This document shows positions 29,223-39,666 of a stretch of DNA of 64,000 nt, one piece after another. Each line of letters starts with the position of its first letter. Within the stretch, counting starts at the first letter, position 1. Both the position numbers and the translations under genes were made by a program. The DNA is from Pseudomonadales bacterium (GTDB lineage: Bacteria; Pseudomonadota; Gammaproteobacteria; Pseudomonadales; Pseudohongiellaceae), in the NCBI GenBank assembly GCA_012103535.1, contig WLWQ01000001.1, forward strand, positions 496,001-560,000. The letters run 5' to 3'. A model generated the notes under the pieces. It had not been told where the DNA came from. It did no database searches and saw nothing but the letters and a program-made list of their open reading frames with translations.

Positions 29223-32200
29223 TTAATTGTCGTCACTACTTGATGGATTCACCAAGTTTTCCAATAAGCGTAACTGCGAAGACAAAAAGTCTGCAGTGGT
29301 GTTCAGATTTGAAATAATTAAATCGTTGGCAAGGAAAGATGCACGCAAGCGTTCTTCTGAGTTTTCCAGTCTTTCTTCAAGCTCGACTCTTTCTTCCGAG
29401 ATGTCTTCGAGTTCCTGATTCAATGCTGAAGTACGATTGCTTAACAATCCTCCGGGATCTAAGAAAGAATCCATTAACTGATCCAATTGATCCGCAATAC
29501 CTCTAACAAAACTCACTGAACCGCGGGCTCCTAAGGCACTCCCACTTACTTTGACTCTGACTCCTGCGGAGTCATCAGGCTGGCCCTGCGCCGCCGATCC
29601 GGTTGCACCGTTTACACCGATTCCTGGAGTGAAGCCGAATATGCTTGCCGCGCTACCAGCAATATCGCTAATCGATACCGATGACGAAGGTCCTGTGGTA
29701 TTGGAAATTATGCCGAATCCACCGGTAATCGTGTCGTAATCAACATTGACGCTAACGCCCGCAATAAGAAGTAAGGGATTGTTGTTTATGGCAGATTCGA
29801 GACTCGCCGCAACTACTGTGGGATCTGGGTTTAGTATTGTGCCAAGAGTAATGGCGCTGGATGAAATGCCATCGACGGTCACTCTGAATGTGTCGGCTGT
29901 CGTGCTTAACGAAAGATTGCCAACGGCTGTATTGAGATAGAAGCCAGGCTTTGCCGGAACATTCCCGGTTTGTGCGCGCAACAGCTGGCCACTTCCACTC
30001 GCATCGATGCCATTGATCTTTCCTACCACATCGCTTCCGTCTACGGCAGTGGTTACTGTGCCATCGCCAATGAATAGCCCAAGTTTATTCGCTGCATTGG
30101 TACTAATGTCATCAAACTCAATAACATCCGATTGATCGTCGGTTGAAAACACGAATCGTCCTAGCCCACTAGACGAATCATAGGCATAGTCGATCGTGAC
30201 AGTTTTTTCATCTCGCCCAGTGTACGCCGCTGCTGTCAATTCAAACCCATCGGTTCCATAGTCAGTGGTATCAGTAATCCCCAACTCTGCGTTTGCAGTT
30301 GCATCGGAATTTGTAATCGCAATCGATGTGCTCGCTCCAGTATCGGAACTTCGGGTTAATACCAATTGATCACTGCCATCCAGGCTGGCGGTCACTCTAT
30401 TGCCTATGCCTGCCGCGTCCAATGCGTTTTGCACTTCCAGAACAGTGGCATCACGATCCGCGGTAAGCGTACTTATTGTTATTGATATTGCTGTTTCACT
30501 ATCGACAGAAATGTCGAAGCTGGCGTTAGTCGTGGCAAAATCGAAGCCAGCGACATTCAAGGCGGCATTACCGGTCATGAACGCGCCGGATCCATTAGAT
30601 ACTACATCTAAAGTCGCACTATCCCCGGTTGCCACAGTAGAAAAAATAACTTGATCATTTGCATCCATGCTGGCGGTAACAACACCATTTAGCGCAGTGC
30701 CATCGATGGCGTCCTGAATTGCTGCCAGTGAGTTTGCCAATGTACCTGGAGTCTCTCCGCCGAAGGAAGTAGTAGCCGAATCTCCATTAACTGTAACAAC
30801 GACTTCACTCGAGCCACCATCCACAGAAAAAGTCATGGTGCGATTCGCCGCCGAAAAGTCCATTCCCGCTACTAAAGTTTCTCCAGCGGGTGTACTCGCC
30901 GTTTGCGCCAAAAATGCGCCATCACTACTAAGTTGACTGCTTATCTCTGCGATTATGTCATCGGGCTTATCGTACGTTGCCGGCGACCCCGAACTACCTG
31001 GAATAGTTATCAAGCCGGTACTGATGCCATCAATATCCAGACTAAAACTCGTTTTCGCATCCAGAACCAGTGCGGTGGTAAAATCTTCTGAACTCAAGCC
31101 GGTTGCTGTAGCTAGCCCGGCTAACTGATTCGTCTGGTAAGGTCCTTGAGTCGAAAGTAAAAAGCCAAAGTCGTTTGCAACATTGGCATCTGTTGCAGTG
31201 AAAACTATTTCTGAACTCGACCCGTAAATATTGGAGGCAAGATCAAATCGATTAGCGGCACTGTTGTAAGTCACGGTAACCGAGTGGTTGCCATACTGAT
31301 AAGTCGAATCACTATTTATTTGTTGCTGAATTTGTTCTGCAAGATCCGCCGCAGTGACATAGGTAGCTTGGGATAAAGAGATATTGGCAGAAAGACCATT
31401 TAAGCGGACTGTGAAATTATCATTGTCATCATCGATGACAATATTGCCAGCGGCTAAAGCGGGACGACCATAGGCCTGATAAGTACCTACCGTAGCCAGC
31501 GCATCAATTTCAACGGCGTAGGTTCCAGGTTGCGTTTCAGCGCTGGAAGATACGTATTGAATTTGCGCATCTGTTGTAGATCCTGCATTAGCGAACAAAG
31601 CCTTGATCGTATCGGGATCATCAGCGTATTTGTCTTGAAATACAGTGCTATCAAATGCCAGCTGGAACTCATTGTTCTGGTCAGTGGTAATACCAACTTC
31701 CGACAAAGAACGTATCGAGCCGGTCAATCCTGTGACTGCCGAGCGCAGCAATGAATTTATACCTGATGTCACCGTGCGAAGTGTTGAATCGCCGATAAGA
31801 ATGGATCCCTGCCCGTTTAATCCAAGCGATGGATCAAAAGCAGTAAGATCGTCGGCTAATAATTTCAATTCATTATAGGCATCGACAAAAGATTGAATAT
31901 TTTCTACTAGTACACTCGGATCCTTTTCAACTGTAATCGTAACGGGCCCACTGGTAGCACCTTTTAGATTGAGCGTAGTACCACTTATAACACCGGCGAC
32001 TAAATTGGAACCGCGGGTCACAGACAAACCGTTTACCGTTAGATTGGCATCTTGTGCGGCAATGGTTTGTGACATGCGCACCTGACCAGTAACAATTCCT
32101 TCATTAGTATCGAGTCCGAAGCCATCCAGGCCCGCAGCGTTGGACACGCTCAAGCCTAATTCAGCTGAAGCCGCTGTGCCGCTTACGTCTATCGCCGACA

Positions 32201-33452
32201 AGTCAATTGTTGCCGCTGATCCATCAGCAGTGTGGGTAAATACCAATTCATCAGAGGCACTTAGACTTGCGACAACATCGCTATCCAGACCTGCTGTCAC
32301 CAATGCGGCGTTAATCAGATCTATTGTTTCTTGTCGACTTGCAGTCGCAGTATTTAGGGTAATCGCTTGAGCACCACCGCCATCGATTGCAATACTAAAG
32401 GTGGCATTGTTAGCAGAGAAGTCGAAACCGTCACTGATTGTCGTACCCCCGGTAATCGTTGCAGCATTACCATCGTTGGTAATTTCAAGGGTTGCATCGA
32501 AACCTGTAGCCAGTGATGTAAAGACCAGCCGATCAGACTCATCACTTACGACAATTTCTCCGGCTGTAAATCCCTCTGCAGCTAGCTCGGCATCAAGTGC
32601 CGACTGCACAGCAGCCACGACTTCTGCCGTAGTATCAATTAAAGGATCACTGGCAACGACTACGGTCAGCGCGGTTCCATTCAGATTAAGGGTAAAAGCT
32701 TTGTTCGCCGTATCTAAGCCAGCTCCGGTAGATAGGTCCGTAGTTCCGGTTGCGGTAACCGCACTGAGCGAATTGGTTTCACTGTCTAGGTTGTAATTAA
32801 AGGCCCGAATTGCATCGTCGCCGGTTGCAACCACTTCGAGCGCGTTTTCTTCTCCACCTTCTTCAGCGGTGAATAGCAATCTAAATCCCGACCCATCATC
32901 AACAATACTGGCTTGCACACCAAAATCTTCGGCATTGATCGCATCGCGGATTCCGGCCAGAGTATTGTTCGTTGAATCGATGGTAACTGTTTTCGTTTGT
33001 GCGTCAGGATTAACCGTAAAGCTTTCGTAATTCTCACTGCCATCAAAACTTATGCTGCCGAATCGAAACGTAAGCTCACCGCTGCCAATCACTTCATCGA
33101 GTGCGCTATAGGCTTCACTTGCTACCGAATGACTTTGGGCAAGCTGACTTACTTCTACGACATAGGTTCCAGCAACGGCAACGGAGCTAGCCGTGGCCGA
33201 AACAAAACTGCTGTTGGTTGAATTTGCGCTGCTCGCGCTAAAACTTGAAGGAAGTGACAGAGTCTGAAGCGCAGAACTAAAACTGGAAACCGAGCTGGTA
33301 ATTTCACCATAAGCTGAAATCTTCGCTTCAACAATTTCTTGTTCCGTGTCTAGTCTGAGTTCGGTTGGTTCCCGTTCCGCGGCAATAATATCGTCAACCA
33401 GTTCACTGGTTAACAAGCCTGAACCCACTCCTAATGACTGTATAGAAGCCAT
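29223..33452 (-). CDS. fliD: Giant flagellar cap protein FliD (1409 aa) with repeated beta-rich insertions
   Basis: FliD caps the filament and assists flagellin folding; the usual size is about 450-680 aa. Here the conserved N-terminus (SLGVGSGLLTSELVDDIIAA, residues about 5-24) and the C-terminal coiled coil (about 1320-1409; LNQELEDISEERVELEERL) flank two large insertions, about 125-455 and 640-1290. They contain about 7-8 copies of a unit resembling the Flagellin_IN motif: an F-x-(V/I)-x-(V/I)-(D/N)-G strand, an I-x-(L/I) strand, a helix with A-L-D/N and a pair of strands with L-V-F-T. Copies are near residues 140, 254, 351, 680, 804, 874, 977 and 1190. The sequence is in frame throughout. 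It lies between flaG and fliS, as in Pseudomonas. Confidence 0.92.
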   Translation of the reverse strand: MASIQSLGVGSGLLTSELVDDIIAAEREPTELRLDTEQEIVEAKISAYGEITSSVSSFSSALQTLSLPSSFSASSANSTNSSFVSATASSVAVAGTYVVEVSQLAQSHSVASEAYSALDEVIGSGELTFRFGSISFDGSENYESFTVNPDAQTKTVTIDSTNNTLAGIRDAINAEDFGVQASIVDDGSGFRLLFTAEEGGEENALEVVATGDDAIRAFNYNLDSETNSLSAVTATGTTDLSTGAGLDTANKAFTLNLNGTALTVVVASDPLIDTTAEVVAAVQSALDAELAAEGFTAGEIVVSDESDRLVFTSLATGFDATLEITNDGNAATITGGTTISDGFDFSANNATFSIAIDGGGAQAITLNTATASRQETIDLINAALVTAGLDSDVVASLSASDELVFTHTADGSAATIDLSAIDVSGTAASAELGLSVSNAAGLDGFGLDTNEGIVTGQVRMSQTIAAQDANLTVNGLSVTRGSNLVAGVISGTTLNLKGATSGPVTITVEKDPSVLVENIQSFVDAYNELKLLADDLTAFDPSLGLNGQGSILIGDSTLRTVTSGINSLLRSAVTGLTGSIRSLSEVGITTDQNNEFQLAFDSTVFQDKYADDPDTIKALFANAGSTTDAQIQYVSSSAETQPGTYAVEIDALATVGTYQAYGRPALAAGNIVIDDDNDNFTVRLNGLSANISLSQATYVTAADLAEQIQQQINSDSTYQYGNHSVTVTYNSAANRFDLASNIYGSSSEIVFTATDANVANDFGFLLSTQGPYQTNQLAGLATATGLSSEDFTTALVLDAKTSFSLDIDGISTGLITIPGSSGSPATYDKPDDIIAEISSQLSSDGAFLAQTASTPAGETLVAGMDFSAANRTMTFSVDGGSSEVVVTVNGDSATTSFGGETPGTLANSLAAIQDAIDGTALNGVVTASMDANDQVIFSTVATGDSATLDVVSNGSGAFMTGNAALNVAGFDFATTNASFDISVDSETAISITISTLTADRDATVLEVQNALDAAGIGNRVTASLDGSDQLVLTRSSDTGASTSIAITNSDATANAELGITDTTDYGTDGFELTAAAYTGRDEKTVTIDYAYDSSSGLGRFVFSTDDQSDVIEFDDISTNAANKLGLFIGDGTVTTAVDGSDVVGKINGIDASGSGQLLRAQTGNVPAKPGFYLNTAVGNLSLSTTADTFRVTVDGISSSAITLGTILNPDPTVVAASLESAINNNPLLLIAGVSVNVDYDTITGGFGIISNTTGPSSSVSISDIAGSAASIFGFTPGIGVNGATGSAAQGQPDDSAGVRVKVSGSALGARGSVSFVRGIADQLDQLMDSFLDPGGLLSNRTSALNQELEDISEERVELEERLENSEERLRASFLANDLIISNLNTTADFLSSQLRLLENLVNPSSSDDN

Positions 33453-33703
33453 AGTCTGTCAACATCCACTGTTGTGAGTAGTTCATGAGGAACTACACTG
33501 CTGGCTTTAATAACGTAAAAGCCGATCCCTTTCTGTAGCACAAAAAATTATGCCAGCTGCAAACGCCTGAGTATTCATTTCCGCTTGTTAGTGCCTTATA
33601 TTAAAGCTAACAATCTTCAATGCTTTACTCCCCTCTTTAGAGGGTCGCGCCTGAGCTGGCTAAGTCATCCGCTTTTGGCGGAAAGTACTAGTCGCTTAGA
33701 CTA

Positions 33704-34180
33704 CTAAACTTGTGCACTAAATAATCGTAATGGTTCTTGATCATTCAATTTACGTGCCAGATCGACTACTTCTTCACCAGGTATTTCCCTAATCAATTCC
33801 CTGGAATGTCGACTTATAACTTTTACTATTGATACGCCTGCTTCTTCATTGACTGCGAACTCTAGATCACGTCTTTCGTTCTGTACATAATCATTAAGTC
33901 TCGTCACTGCGGTCGCAATCGTATCGTTCCGGAGTTGCTCCCTATCGTTCTCAGAACTATGAGCTCCTGTTGCTAAATCAGCTTCAGGGTCCCCGCTGTA
34001 TCCAGTCTTATCTGCCGTAACATTCTGTGGCTCAATGTGCTGGGCATACTGTTCAACAAGGTTCTGCCGTGCTCTTTCGGTTGCATCGGGCGGCAATATT
34101 TTGCCGCTCTTTGCCACCTTAACGATAGAACTTCCGGAATTCGGGTTAGACGCCACATCAGATTTATTAATACTACTCAT
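33704..34180 (-). CDS. flaG: FlaG-family protein
   Basis: 158 aa. The C-terminal half (about 85-158) has the FlaG signature NDYVQNERRDLEFAVNEEAG then SIVKVISRHSRELIREIPGEEV and ends LNDQEPLRLFSAQV, matching FlaG proteins that affect filament length in Pseudomonas and Vibrio. The first 80 residues are polar, low-complexity and poorly conserved. It lies between flagellin and fliD, the conserved position. A GAGG Shine-Dalgarno precedes ATG 34180. The gene is 251 bases upstream of fliD, so fliD may have its own promoter. Confidence 0.88.
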   Translation of the reverse strand: MSSINKSDVASNPNSGSSIVKVAKSGKILPPDATERARQNLVEQYAQHIEPQNVTADKTGYSGDPEADLATGAHSSENDREQLRNDTIATAVTRLNDYVQNERRDLEFAVNEEAGVSIVKVISRHSRELIREIPGEEVVDLARKLNDQEPLRLFSAQV

Positions 34181-34201
34181 GACGTGCCTCGTTCTCAGAG
34201 T

Positions 34202-34233
34202 CTATTGGTTCGAGGTTTCCCCCGAACCAATAG
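34202..34233. terminator. Perfect stem-loop between flagellin and flaG
   Basis: CTATTGGTTCG (34202-34212), a 10-base loop and CGAACCAATAG (34223-34233), an 11-bp perfect stem located 33 bases after the flagellin stop. No T-run follows on the minus strand, so it may be a rho-dependent or attenuating structure or a 3' stabiliser of the abundant flagellin mRNA rather than a textbook intrinsic terminator. Confidence 0.55.
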
Positions 34234-34266
34234 AGTTACCACTAAATCCGGATTTCGACTCCTTTA

Positions 34267-37200
34267 TTACTGAAGTAGAGCCAGAACCTGCTGAGACGAA
34301 GCATTGGCCTGTGCCAGAATCGATATACCAGCTTGCTGGAGTACCTGAGATCTGGACAGTTCCGCAGTTTCGACCGCAAAGTCTGCATCCGTGATTCTGG
34401 AATTCGCTGCAGTTAAGTTCTCAGCCGTAATAGTGAGATTTCCTACAGTAGATTCCAGACGATTTTGAATCGCACCCAATCCTGCTCGTTGCGAACTTAC
34501 AGTTGCAATTGCATTATCGAGGGCAAGAATCGCCGCTTCGGCACCAGCTACGCTAGTGATGTCGAGATCAGCCAGGAATTGACCATCTTCTGAGCCACCG
34601 TAAGTACCGGCAACCAGTCCAAGACCAGCTAGCCCGGAAGAACCGTTAGTGCCCCCAGAGATTGAGAATTCCTTGGCAGAATTTAGCGTTACAGTTGAAG
34701 CAGTAGTTTCAGCAACACTTGCAAAATCTACACTTCCGCCTGCGAAGTCTGCTTCACCGATTCCATCGCGTGACACGCTTAGACCAACATTCGAACCTGT
34801 GAATGTAGTGCCAAGATTGTCGATCGCAATCGAAATGTTTCGACCATCAGACGCAGTTAAACGGATATAGCCACCAGCGTCAGTTGCAAGAACACCTGTT
34901 TGACCGCTGATGCCATTGATTGCAGCGATTGCATCGGTACGGTTAGTTTCTCCGTCAGGTCCTAATGCAAGAGTTCCAGTGGCAAAACCGTTGATGTGGA
35001 TAACACCTTGGTCGCCATCTGCATTTCGAGCAGTAGTACCTTCAGTAGAAGAACCACCATCCACAACAGTTGCATTAACCATCGCACTAACGCCAGTGTC
35101 AGAAGACGCAGCGTTAATCGCAGCGGCGATTGCTATACCACTAGCAGCTTTGTCGCTGCTGGCAGCCAGGTCATTTGATGCAGAGTCACTAGAGCCAGTT
35201 GAAGAAGAAATAGTTACACCATTAATCTTCAAATCACCTTCTGTCAAAGCATTCAGATTAACCGCAGCTTGTGTTGCAGTACCTGTAATAGCAGGCGTAT
35301 GGTCGTATGAACCAGCGGAAAGACCTAAGTACTCAAGCGCATTGCTTGCACCACCAACAAGAGACAAGTCTGTGGTTCCATCGCTTGCAGTAATAGTGAA
35401 CTGGTTAGTTGTTGCGTTAAAGCTGGCATCAAGTCCAGAGAATGAATTGATGTATTCAGCCAGTACGCTACCACCATCATCTCCCGGGGTGTCGTAGACA
35501 TCACCGTTAGCTGCGGTTGGAACTGCACGTAGATCGACAGTTATATCTGATCCACCCAGGTTGTAGGTGAAATTATAATTGCCGTCAGTACCACTGTCGC
35601 TTCCATCAACAAATCCTGTGACTGTTGTACCCTCAGCCAAGGAACTGATAGTAACTTCGGAACTCGCGCCAAATGCACTGGAAGTAAGTTCGAGAGTACC
35701 GCCATTATTTACTGCAGTGATTAAGCTACCACCAGCAAAGAGTTGAGCGTTCAATTCATCTCGAACACCATCAACATCTGAGTAATCAGTATCCAATGTG
35801 ATACTTACGGAGGTTGTTCCATCCGTAATATCGAACGTGGTTACCTGGCCAGTAAAATCACCAGATGCTGTGGCAGCACCACCGGCAACAGTCTGAGCCG
35901 CAGCTTCATCAGTGAAGGTAGAGAATTCACCTGTACCACCATTAACGTAACCACCACTAATCAAAGCACTGTCAGTATCGACACCAGTAACAGTTCCACT
36001 GACCGCATCGACTGCTCCAGCTGCTTTCGCATCCGCGCCAATGTTGTTAAGTGCAACAACTCCAGCTGCAGTGTCAGTGTTGATTCGACCATCAGTAAAA
36101 CCAAAGTTAGTTGCCTGAGTCGCGGCATCGGTACCGGCGCTAGCAACATAGTTGGCCAACTGAACAGAACCACCCGTTTCTGCATTAACTCGCGAAAATA
36201 CCAATCGAGTACGGGCAGCGTTGAAGCTCGCCTCAACAATTCCAGCGGCTCCGGCATTAGCGATATCTGCATTTAATTCATCTACTACGCGCTGCGCATC
36301 ATCAGGATCTGCAGTGAAATCTGCGTACAATGCGTTACTAAAATCAGTATCGATTACTAATGTATAAGTACCGTTATCTGAAGCAGTAGTTGCGTCGGCA
36401 ACTATTAAATCAAATTGTGCAGTACCTGTTCCGCTGTAATCGCCTGCAACGAAATCCGCGTTTCCTTGGATTGAGGCAGCAACTGCCGCAGTGGCTGTAA
36501 GTGCTGCACGTCCGGCTTGACCACCTCGAGCTGCGTTAGTATCGCTGTCTAGAGGAGTATTACCTGTACCGACAGTGTCAGTTGTTTCTAAACCTAAGGC
36601 TGCTTGTACAGTTGTAGCACCACCAGGAGCTGAACCAACGATAACCTCGTCTAACTGTAAATCACCGGCTTCAGCAGTTGTTCGACGGAAACCAAGTTTG
36701 TCGCCATCAAGTACAAATGCTTCAGCTGCAAGACTGCCTGAGAGCGAAGTATTGATATCGTCAACCAGGTCTTGAAGAGTCTGCGAACGATAATCTTCGC
36801 TAAGAGTTACCGTTGTGCTGCCATCTTCAAACGTGCTGGTTGCACCAGAGATAACCAGATCAAACGTTGTATCTCCAGCTGAGAAATTGGCATTAGCAAG
36901 ATCTACTGACACACCACCAGTAATTGTTGCCGCTAATGGTCCTGTATCACCCACGTCAGAGGTAACTTCTGCACGCGATGAACGAGAAGTGGAGTTAACT
37001 GCAGCTGTGTTGGCAGCGAATGAACCTTCAACCAGACCAGCATTCGCTAAAGTACCAGTTCCTGCAGTAACAACTACCGCCGAAGTTCCATCAGATGAAG
37101 TTAGTGTATAACCACCTTCAGTAACAGCATTTGCAGTTAGGCCCGTGCTGGCAGCAGTTAGATCGTTTGAAGCATCAGCTGCAAAGCTTAATGCAATGTT

Positions 37201-38154
37201 TCGACCATCAGCAGCAGTCAGCGTTACACCGCCGGCGCTACTACCAGAATCAGAGGCAACTACGCCTGTTTCTGCTGAGTGTGCATTAATAGCGGTTACA
37301 ACCGCTGCACGGTCTGCTGAAGCATCAACATCACCAGTGGCGATTGAAATAGTTACGCCATTTAGCTCGATAGTACCTGATGTTGCACCAGCACCTGATC
37401 CGCTAATGGACATAGAAGTACCAGTAGCTGTGTTTTCTAACACAGTGGCTTCTACACCAGTTTGATCAGATACTTTATTAATTGCTGCAGCTTTTGCAAT
37501 GGCAGAAGCGGCAGAATTGGCAGTCGATGCACTGTCGTCAGCCGCAGTAGATGCGCCAACCACTACACCATTAATTACCAGGTCACCATTGTCCAGTGCG
37601 CTTGAGCTTCCCAAAGCACTGACACCTGCTGACTTGCCGCCACCGAGTGAATCGGCAGTTAGTTCAGAAATGCCGAAACTAACTGTTTCTCCGACGTTGG
37701 CGCCTATCTGGAATGTAGCATTGAAATCACCGTCAAGGAGATTAATGCCGTTAAAAGTTGTTTGCTCACCTGTTCGAGAAATTTCTGCAACTAGCTGAGA
37801 TACTTCTGCTTGTAGCGCTTCGCGGTCTACTTCACTGTTGGTTGCGTTAGCAGACTGAATGGCCAGTTCTCGAATTCGCTGCAGGTTATCGGTCATTGTG
37901 CCCAAGGCACCGTCTGCAGTTTGAGCAAGAGATACACCATCTCCCACATTCCGAATAGCAACATTCAAACCTCGAATTTGCGATGAGAATCTGGTTGAAA
38001 TAGCGAGCCCTGCCGCGTCATCTTTAGAACTGTTAATACGCAGTCCTGAAGACAATCTGGTCAAAGCCTGTTGGTTCGCAGATTGCGAGCGGTTTAAGTT
38101 TCGCTGCGCTGTAAGCGAGGCGATGTTGGTATTGATAATTTGTGGCATAGCCAA
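34267..38154 (-). CDS. fliC: Giant flagellin (1295 aa)
   Basis: The filament protein. The D0/D1 N-terminus ([20 protein letters not shown], residues 6-25; [20 protein letters not shown]; about 1-165) and C-terminus (about 1195-1295; [20 protein letters not shown] and the [16 protein letters not shown] end) are standard. Between them is a central region of about 1000 residues against 100-300 in most flagellins. Flagellin_IN-like motifs ([23 protein letters not shown]) occur near residues 190 and 265, and again near 974 and 1055 ([15 protein letters not shown]), indicating an internal duplication. Between them are four repeat units near 433, 583, 773 and 865 with the same I-x-L-x-x-D-Y/F-S pattern found in FlgE and FlgK. 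The start is preceded by AAGGAG. It is the only flagellin gene in the window. Confidence 0.95.
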   Translation of the reverse strand: MAMPQIINTNIASLTAQRNLNRSQSANQQALTRLSSGLRINSSKDDAAGLAISTRFSSQIRGLNVAIRNVGDGVSLAQTADGALGTMTDNLQRIRELAIQSANATNSEVDREALQAEVSQLVAEISRTGEQTTFNGINLLDGDFNATFQIGANVGETVSFGISELTADSLGGGKSAGVSALGSSSALDNGDLVINGVVVGASTAADDSASTANSAASAIAKAAAINKVSDQTGVEATVLENTATGTSMSISGSGAGATSGTIELNGVTISIATGDVDASADRAAVVTAINAHSAETGVVASDSGSSAGGVTLTAADGRNIALSFAADASNDLTAASTGLTANAVTEGGYTLTSSDGTSAVVVTAGTGTLANAGLVEGSFAANTAAVNSTSRSSRAEVTSDVGDTGPLAATITGGVSVDLANANFSAGDTTFDLVISGATSTFEDGSTTVTLSEDYRSQTLQDLVDDINTSLSGSLAAEAFVLDGDKLGFRRTTAEAGDLQLDEVIVGSAPGGATTVQAALGLETTDTVGTGNTPLDSDTNAARGGQAGRAALTATAAVAASIQGNADFVAGDYSGTGTAQFDLIVADATTASDNGTYTLVIDTDFSNALYADFTADPDDAQRVVDELNADIANAGAAGIVEASFNAARTRLVFSRVNAETGGSVQLANYVASAGTDAATQATNFGFTDGRINTDTAAGVVALNNIGADAKAAGAVDAVSGTVTGVDTDSALISGGYVNGGTGEFSTFTDEAAAQTVAGGAATASGDFTGQVTTFDITDGTTSVSITLDTDYSDVDGVRDELNAQLFAGGSLITAVNNGGTLELTSSAFGASSEVTISSLAEGTTVTGFVDGSDSGTDGNYNFTYNLGGSDITVDLRAVPTAANGDVYDTPGDDGGSVLAEYINSFSGLDASFNATTNQFTITASDGTTDLSLVGGASNALEYLGLSAGSYDHTPAITGTATQAAVNLNALTEGDLKINGVTISSSTGSSDSASNDLAASSDKAASGIAIAAAINAASSDTGVSAMVNATVVDGGSSTEGTTARNADGDQGVIHINGFATGTLALGPDGETNRTDAIAAINGISGQTGVLATDAGGYIRLTASDGRNISIAIDNLGTTFTGSNVGLSVSRDGIGEADFAGGSVDFASVAETTASTVTLNSAKEFSISGGTNGSSGLAGLGLVAGTYGGSEDGQFLADLDITSVAGAEAAILALDNAIATVSSQRAGLGAIQNRLESTVGNLTITAENLTAANSRITDADFAVETAELSRSQVLQQAGISILAQANASSQQVLALLQ

Positions 38155-38538
38155 AACTCCTTGTTAGCGTGCTTCATTCCTCTGTCCATCAGAGGTGAAA
38201 TCACAAATATGGAAATCAATACCTATTTACTGCATGAGGATTGATTTCCGGTCCTTACATTTAATGAATGCTGTAACTACCTACTATCCATTAACTTTTC
38301 TATGCAACAATGGTTAACGGCGGCCTCTTTAAAAATTAAAAGAATGTTATTTCCCTAAAGCGCTAATTAATAAAAGACTTTGTTATAAAGATATTTAATC
38401 GAGGTAAAGTGAGGATTATCAGTACACAAACACCAGTTTTACTGCTTCAAGTAATTACTCTTGTTATTACCAAATCAGGTATTATTATTAAATAGTCTTA
38501 AAGAATTTAAGCTGAGAATTCGGCTTCTGGAGCGACCT
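38155..38538. other. Intergenic region upstream of flagellin and of the GFA gene
   Basis: 384 bases between divergent genes (flagellin minus, GFA plus). AT-rich. It holds the flagellin leader, with a Shine-Dalgarno at 38159-38164 on the minus strand, and a weak sigma-28 candidate at 38416-38441. No strong sigma-54 motif is seen. No other gene. Confidence 0.6.
38416..38441 (-). promoter_or_regulatory. Weak sigma-28 promoter candidate for flagellin
   Basis: On the minus strand TAAA (38441-38438), 14 bases, then ACTGATAA (38423-38416). The consensus is TAAA-N15-GCCGATAA; this has a 6/8 match at -10 and a spacer one base short. It would leave a leader of about 250 bases. It is the best candidate in the region, but not strong. 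Confidence 0.28.
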
Positions 38539-38955
38539 ATGAGCGATACTTCACTTACCGGCACCTGCTTATGTGAGGCGGTAAAAATTAGCACTACAAG
38601 CCCTCTGAATAAGGTAGAAGTCTGCCATTGCAGCATGTGTCGTAAATGGGGTTCAGGGCCGTGTTTTTCGATGAACGCAGGCAGCGATGTAACAATTCAG
38701 GGGAGCGATTCGATCGCCAGCTATCAATCCTCAGAGTGGGCAGAGAGAGCATTCTGTAAAAAATGCGGCACACACCTTTATTACTTGTTTAAGGGCCCTA
38801 ACCATTACCTGGTAACGCCGGGATTATTCACCGATTTAAATCCAGAGTTTGATATGCAAATCTTTATCGATGAGAAACCGGAATACTATTGTTTTAGCAA
38901 TGACACCAAGAACTTAACTGGCGAAGAAGTCATTGCTATGTTTGCAGAAGAGTAA
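38539..38955 (+). CDS. GFA-fold (CENP-V/GFA) zinc protein
   Basis: 138-aa protein of the glutathione-dependent formaldehyde-activating (GFA) fold. Zinc-type cysteines: GTCLCEAVKI at the N-terminus, VCHCSMCRKWGSGPCFS (CxCxxC), and AFCKKCGTHLYYLF. The family includes Gfa, but most small members have no demonstrated activity on S-hydroxymethyl-glutathione, so the specific function is unknown. ATG 38539 is chosen over an in-frame TTG at 38461 because the family begins shortly before GTCxC. It ends 11 bases before the convergent histidine kinase stop. It looks like a housekeeping gene placed between flagellin and the signalling pair. Confidence 0.85.
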   Translation: MSDTSLTGTCLCEAVKISTTSPLNKVEVCHCSMCRKWGSGPCFSMNAGSDVTIQGSDSIASYQSSEWAERAFCKKCGTHLYYLFKGPNHYLVTPGLFTDLNPEFDMQIFIDEKPEYYCFSNDTKNLTGEEVIAMFAEE

Positions 38956-38966
38956 AGCAATCGAAG

Positions 38967-39656
38967 CTAAGGCAAATAGATACGAAAGGCTCCCCCAGCC
39001 ATGGTAGAGTCGTTATCTACTTCGATGTAACCGACACGATCGTTATTACGATGCATCTCAGCAACTTTAGCTGAGAAGTACAGCCCCAAACCTGTGCTTC
39101 CAGTATTGAAATTAATTCGAGTCAGGTATTCTCCTGGTTCCTTGCAGAGCTCTTTCGGAAAACCATTGCCATCGTCTTCAATAGTGATTCTCAAATAGCC
39201 GTTAACTAGCTCTACCGCAATGCGCATCTTGCTTTTGGTATAGCGTATTGTATTTACAAATACATTGTTGAACACGCTCTTCAATAACATCGAATCGAAA
39301 TACCAGCAAAGATCTGGATCACAATCGACTTCCACTTCAACCTGTTTCATGGTTAGCAGTGTTTCATGTGCCAGCAATTCATCCTCAATAAAATCATTAA
39401 CAAGGCCTTCTTCGATGGCAGAAAACAGACGCTGATTCTCCAATCGATAAATGCTCAATAAATGCATCATATCGTTGTTAATGCGCGAAGCTTCATAATT
39501 CAGTACCACCGCTCTCCTGTTTTCCTCTTCAGTTTGCGGTGGATTGGCAGTCATAAATTCATCTAGAGAACTCAACAGCAAGCCAACGGAGTTTTTAACG
39601 TCGTGAACAGCAGAACCAAATGCTACTGAAAAATCTAATGGTTGTTTTTCCATCAT
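38967..39656 (-). CDS. Soluble histidine kinase next to the flagellin gene
   Basis: About 229 aa from ATG 39656, which has AGGAC at 39665-39661; a GTG at 39692 would overlap the upstream gene by 26 bases and is less likely. A short H-box with VHDVKNSVGLLLSSLDEF (His near residue 18) is followed by a HATPase_c domain: the N-box FNNVFVNTIRYTKSKMRIAV and G-boxes IEDDGNGFP and TGSTGLGLYFSAKVAEMH. There is no sensor, PAS, HAMP or membrane segment. It therefore probably acts on the adjacent response regulator, receiving input through another protein. It is 10 bases downstream of that regulator gene. Unnamed pair; its closeness to flagellin suggests a motility or chemosensory role (inference). Confidence 0.8.
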   Translation of the reverse strand: MMEKQPLDFSVAFGSAVHDVKNSVGLLLSSLDEFMTANPPQTEEENRRAVVLNYEASRINNDMMHLLSIYRLENQRLFSAIEEGLVNDFIEDELLAHETLLTMKQVEVEVDCDPDLCWYFDSMLLKSVFNNVFVNTIRYTKSKMRIAVELVNGYLRITIEDDGNGFPKELCKEPGEYLTRINFNTGSTGLGLYFSAKVAEMHRNNDRVGYIEVDNDSTMAGGAFRIYLP

Positions 39657-39666
39657 TCGTGTCCTG

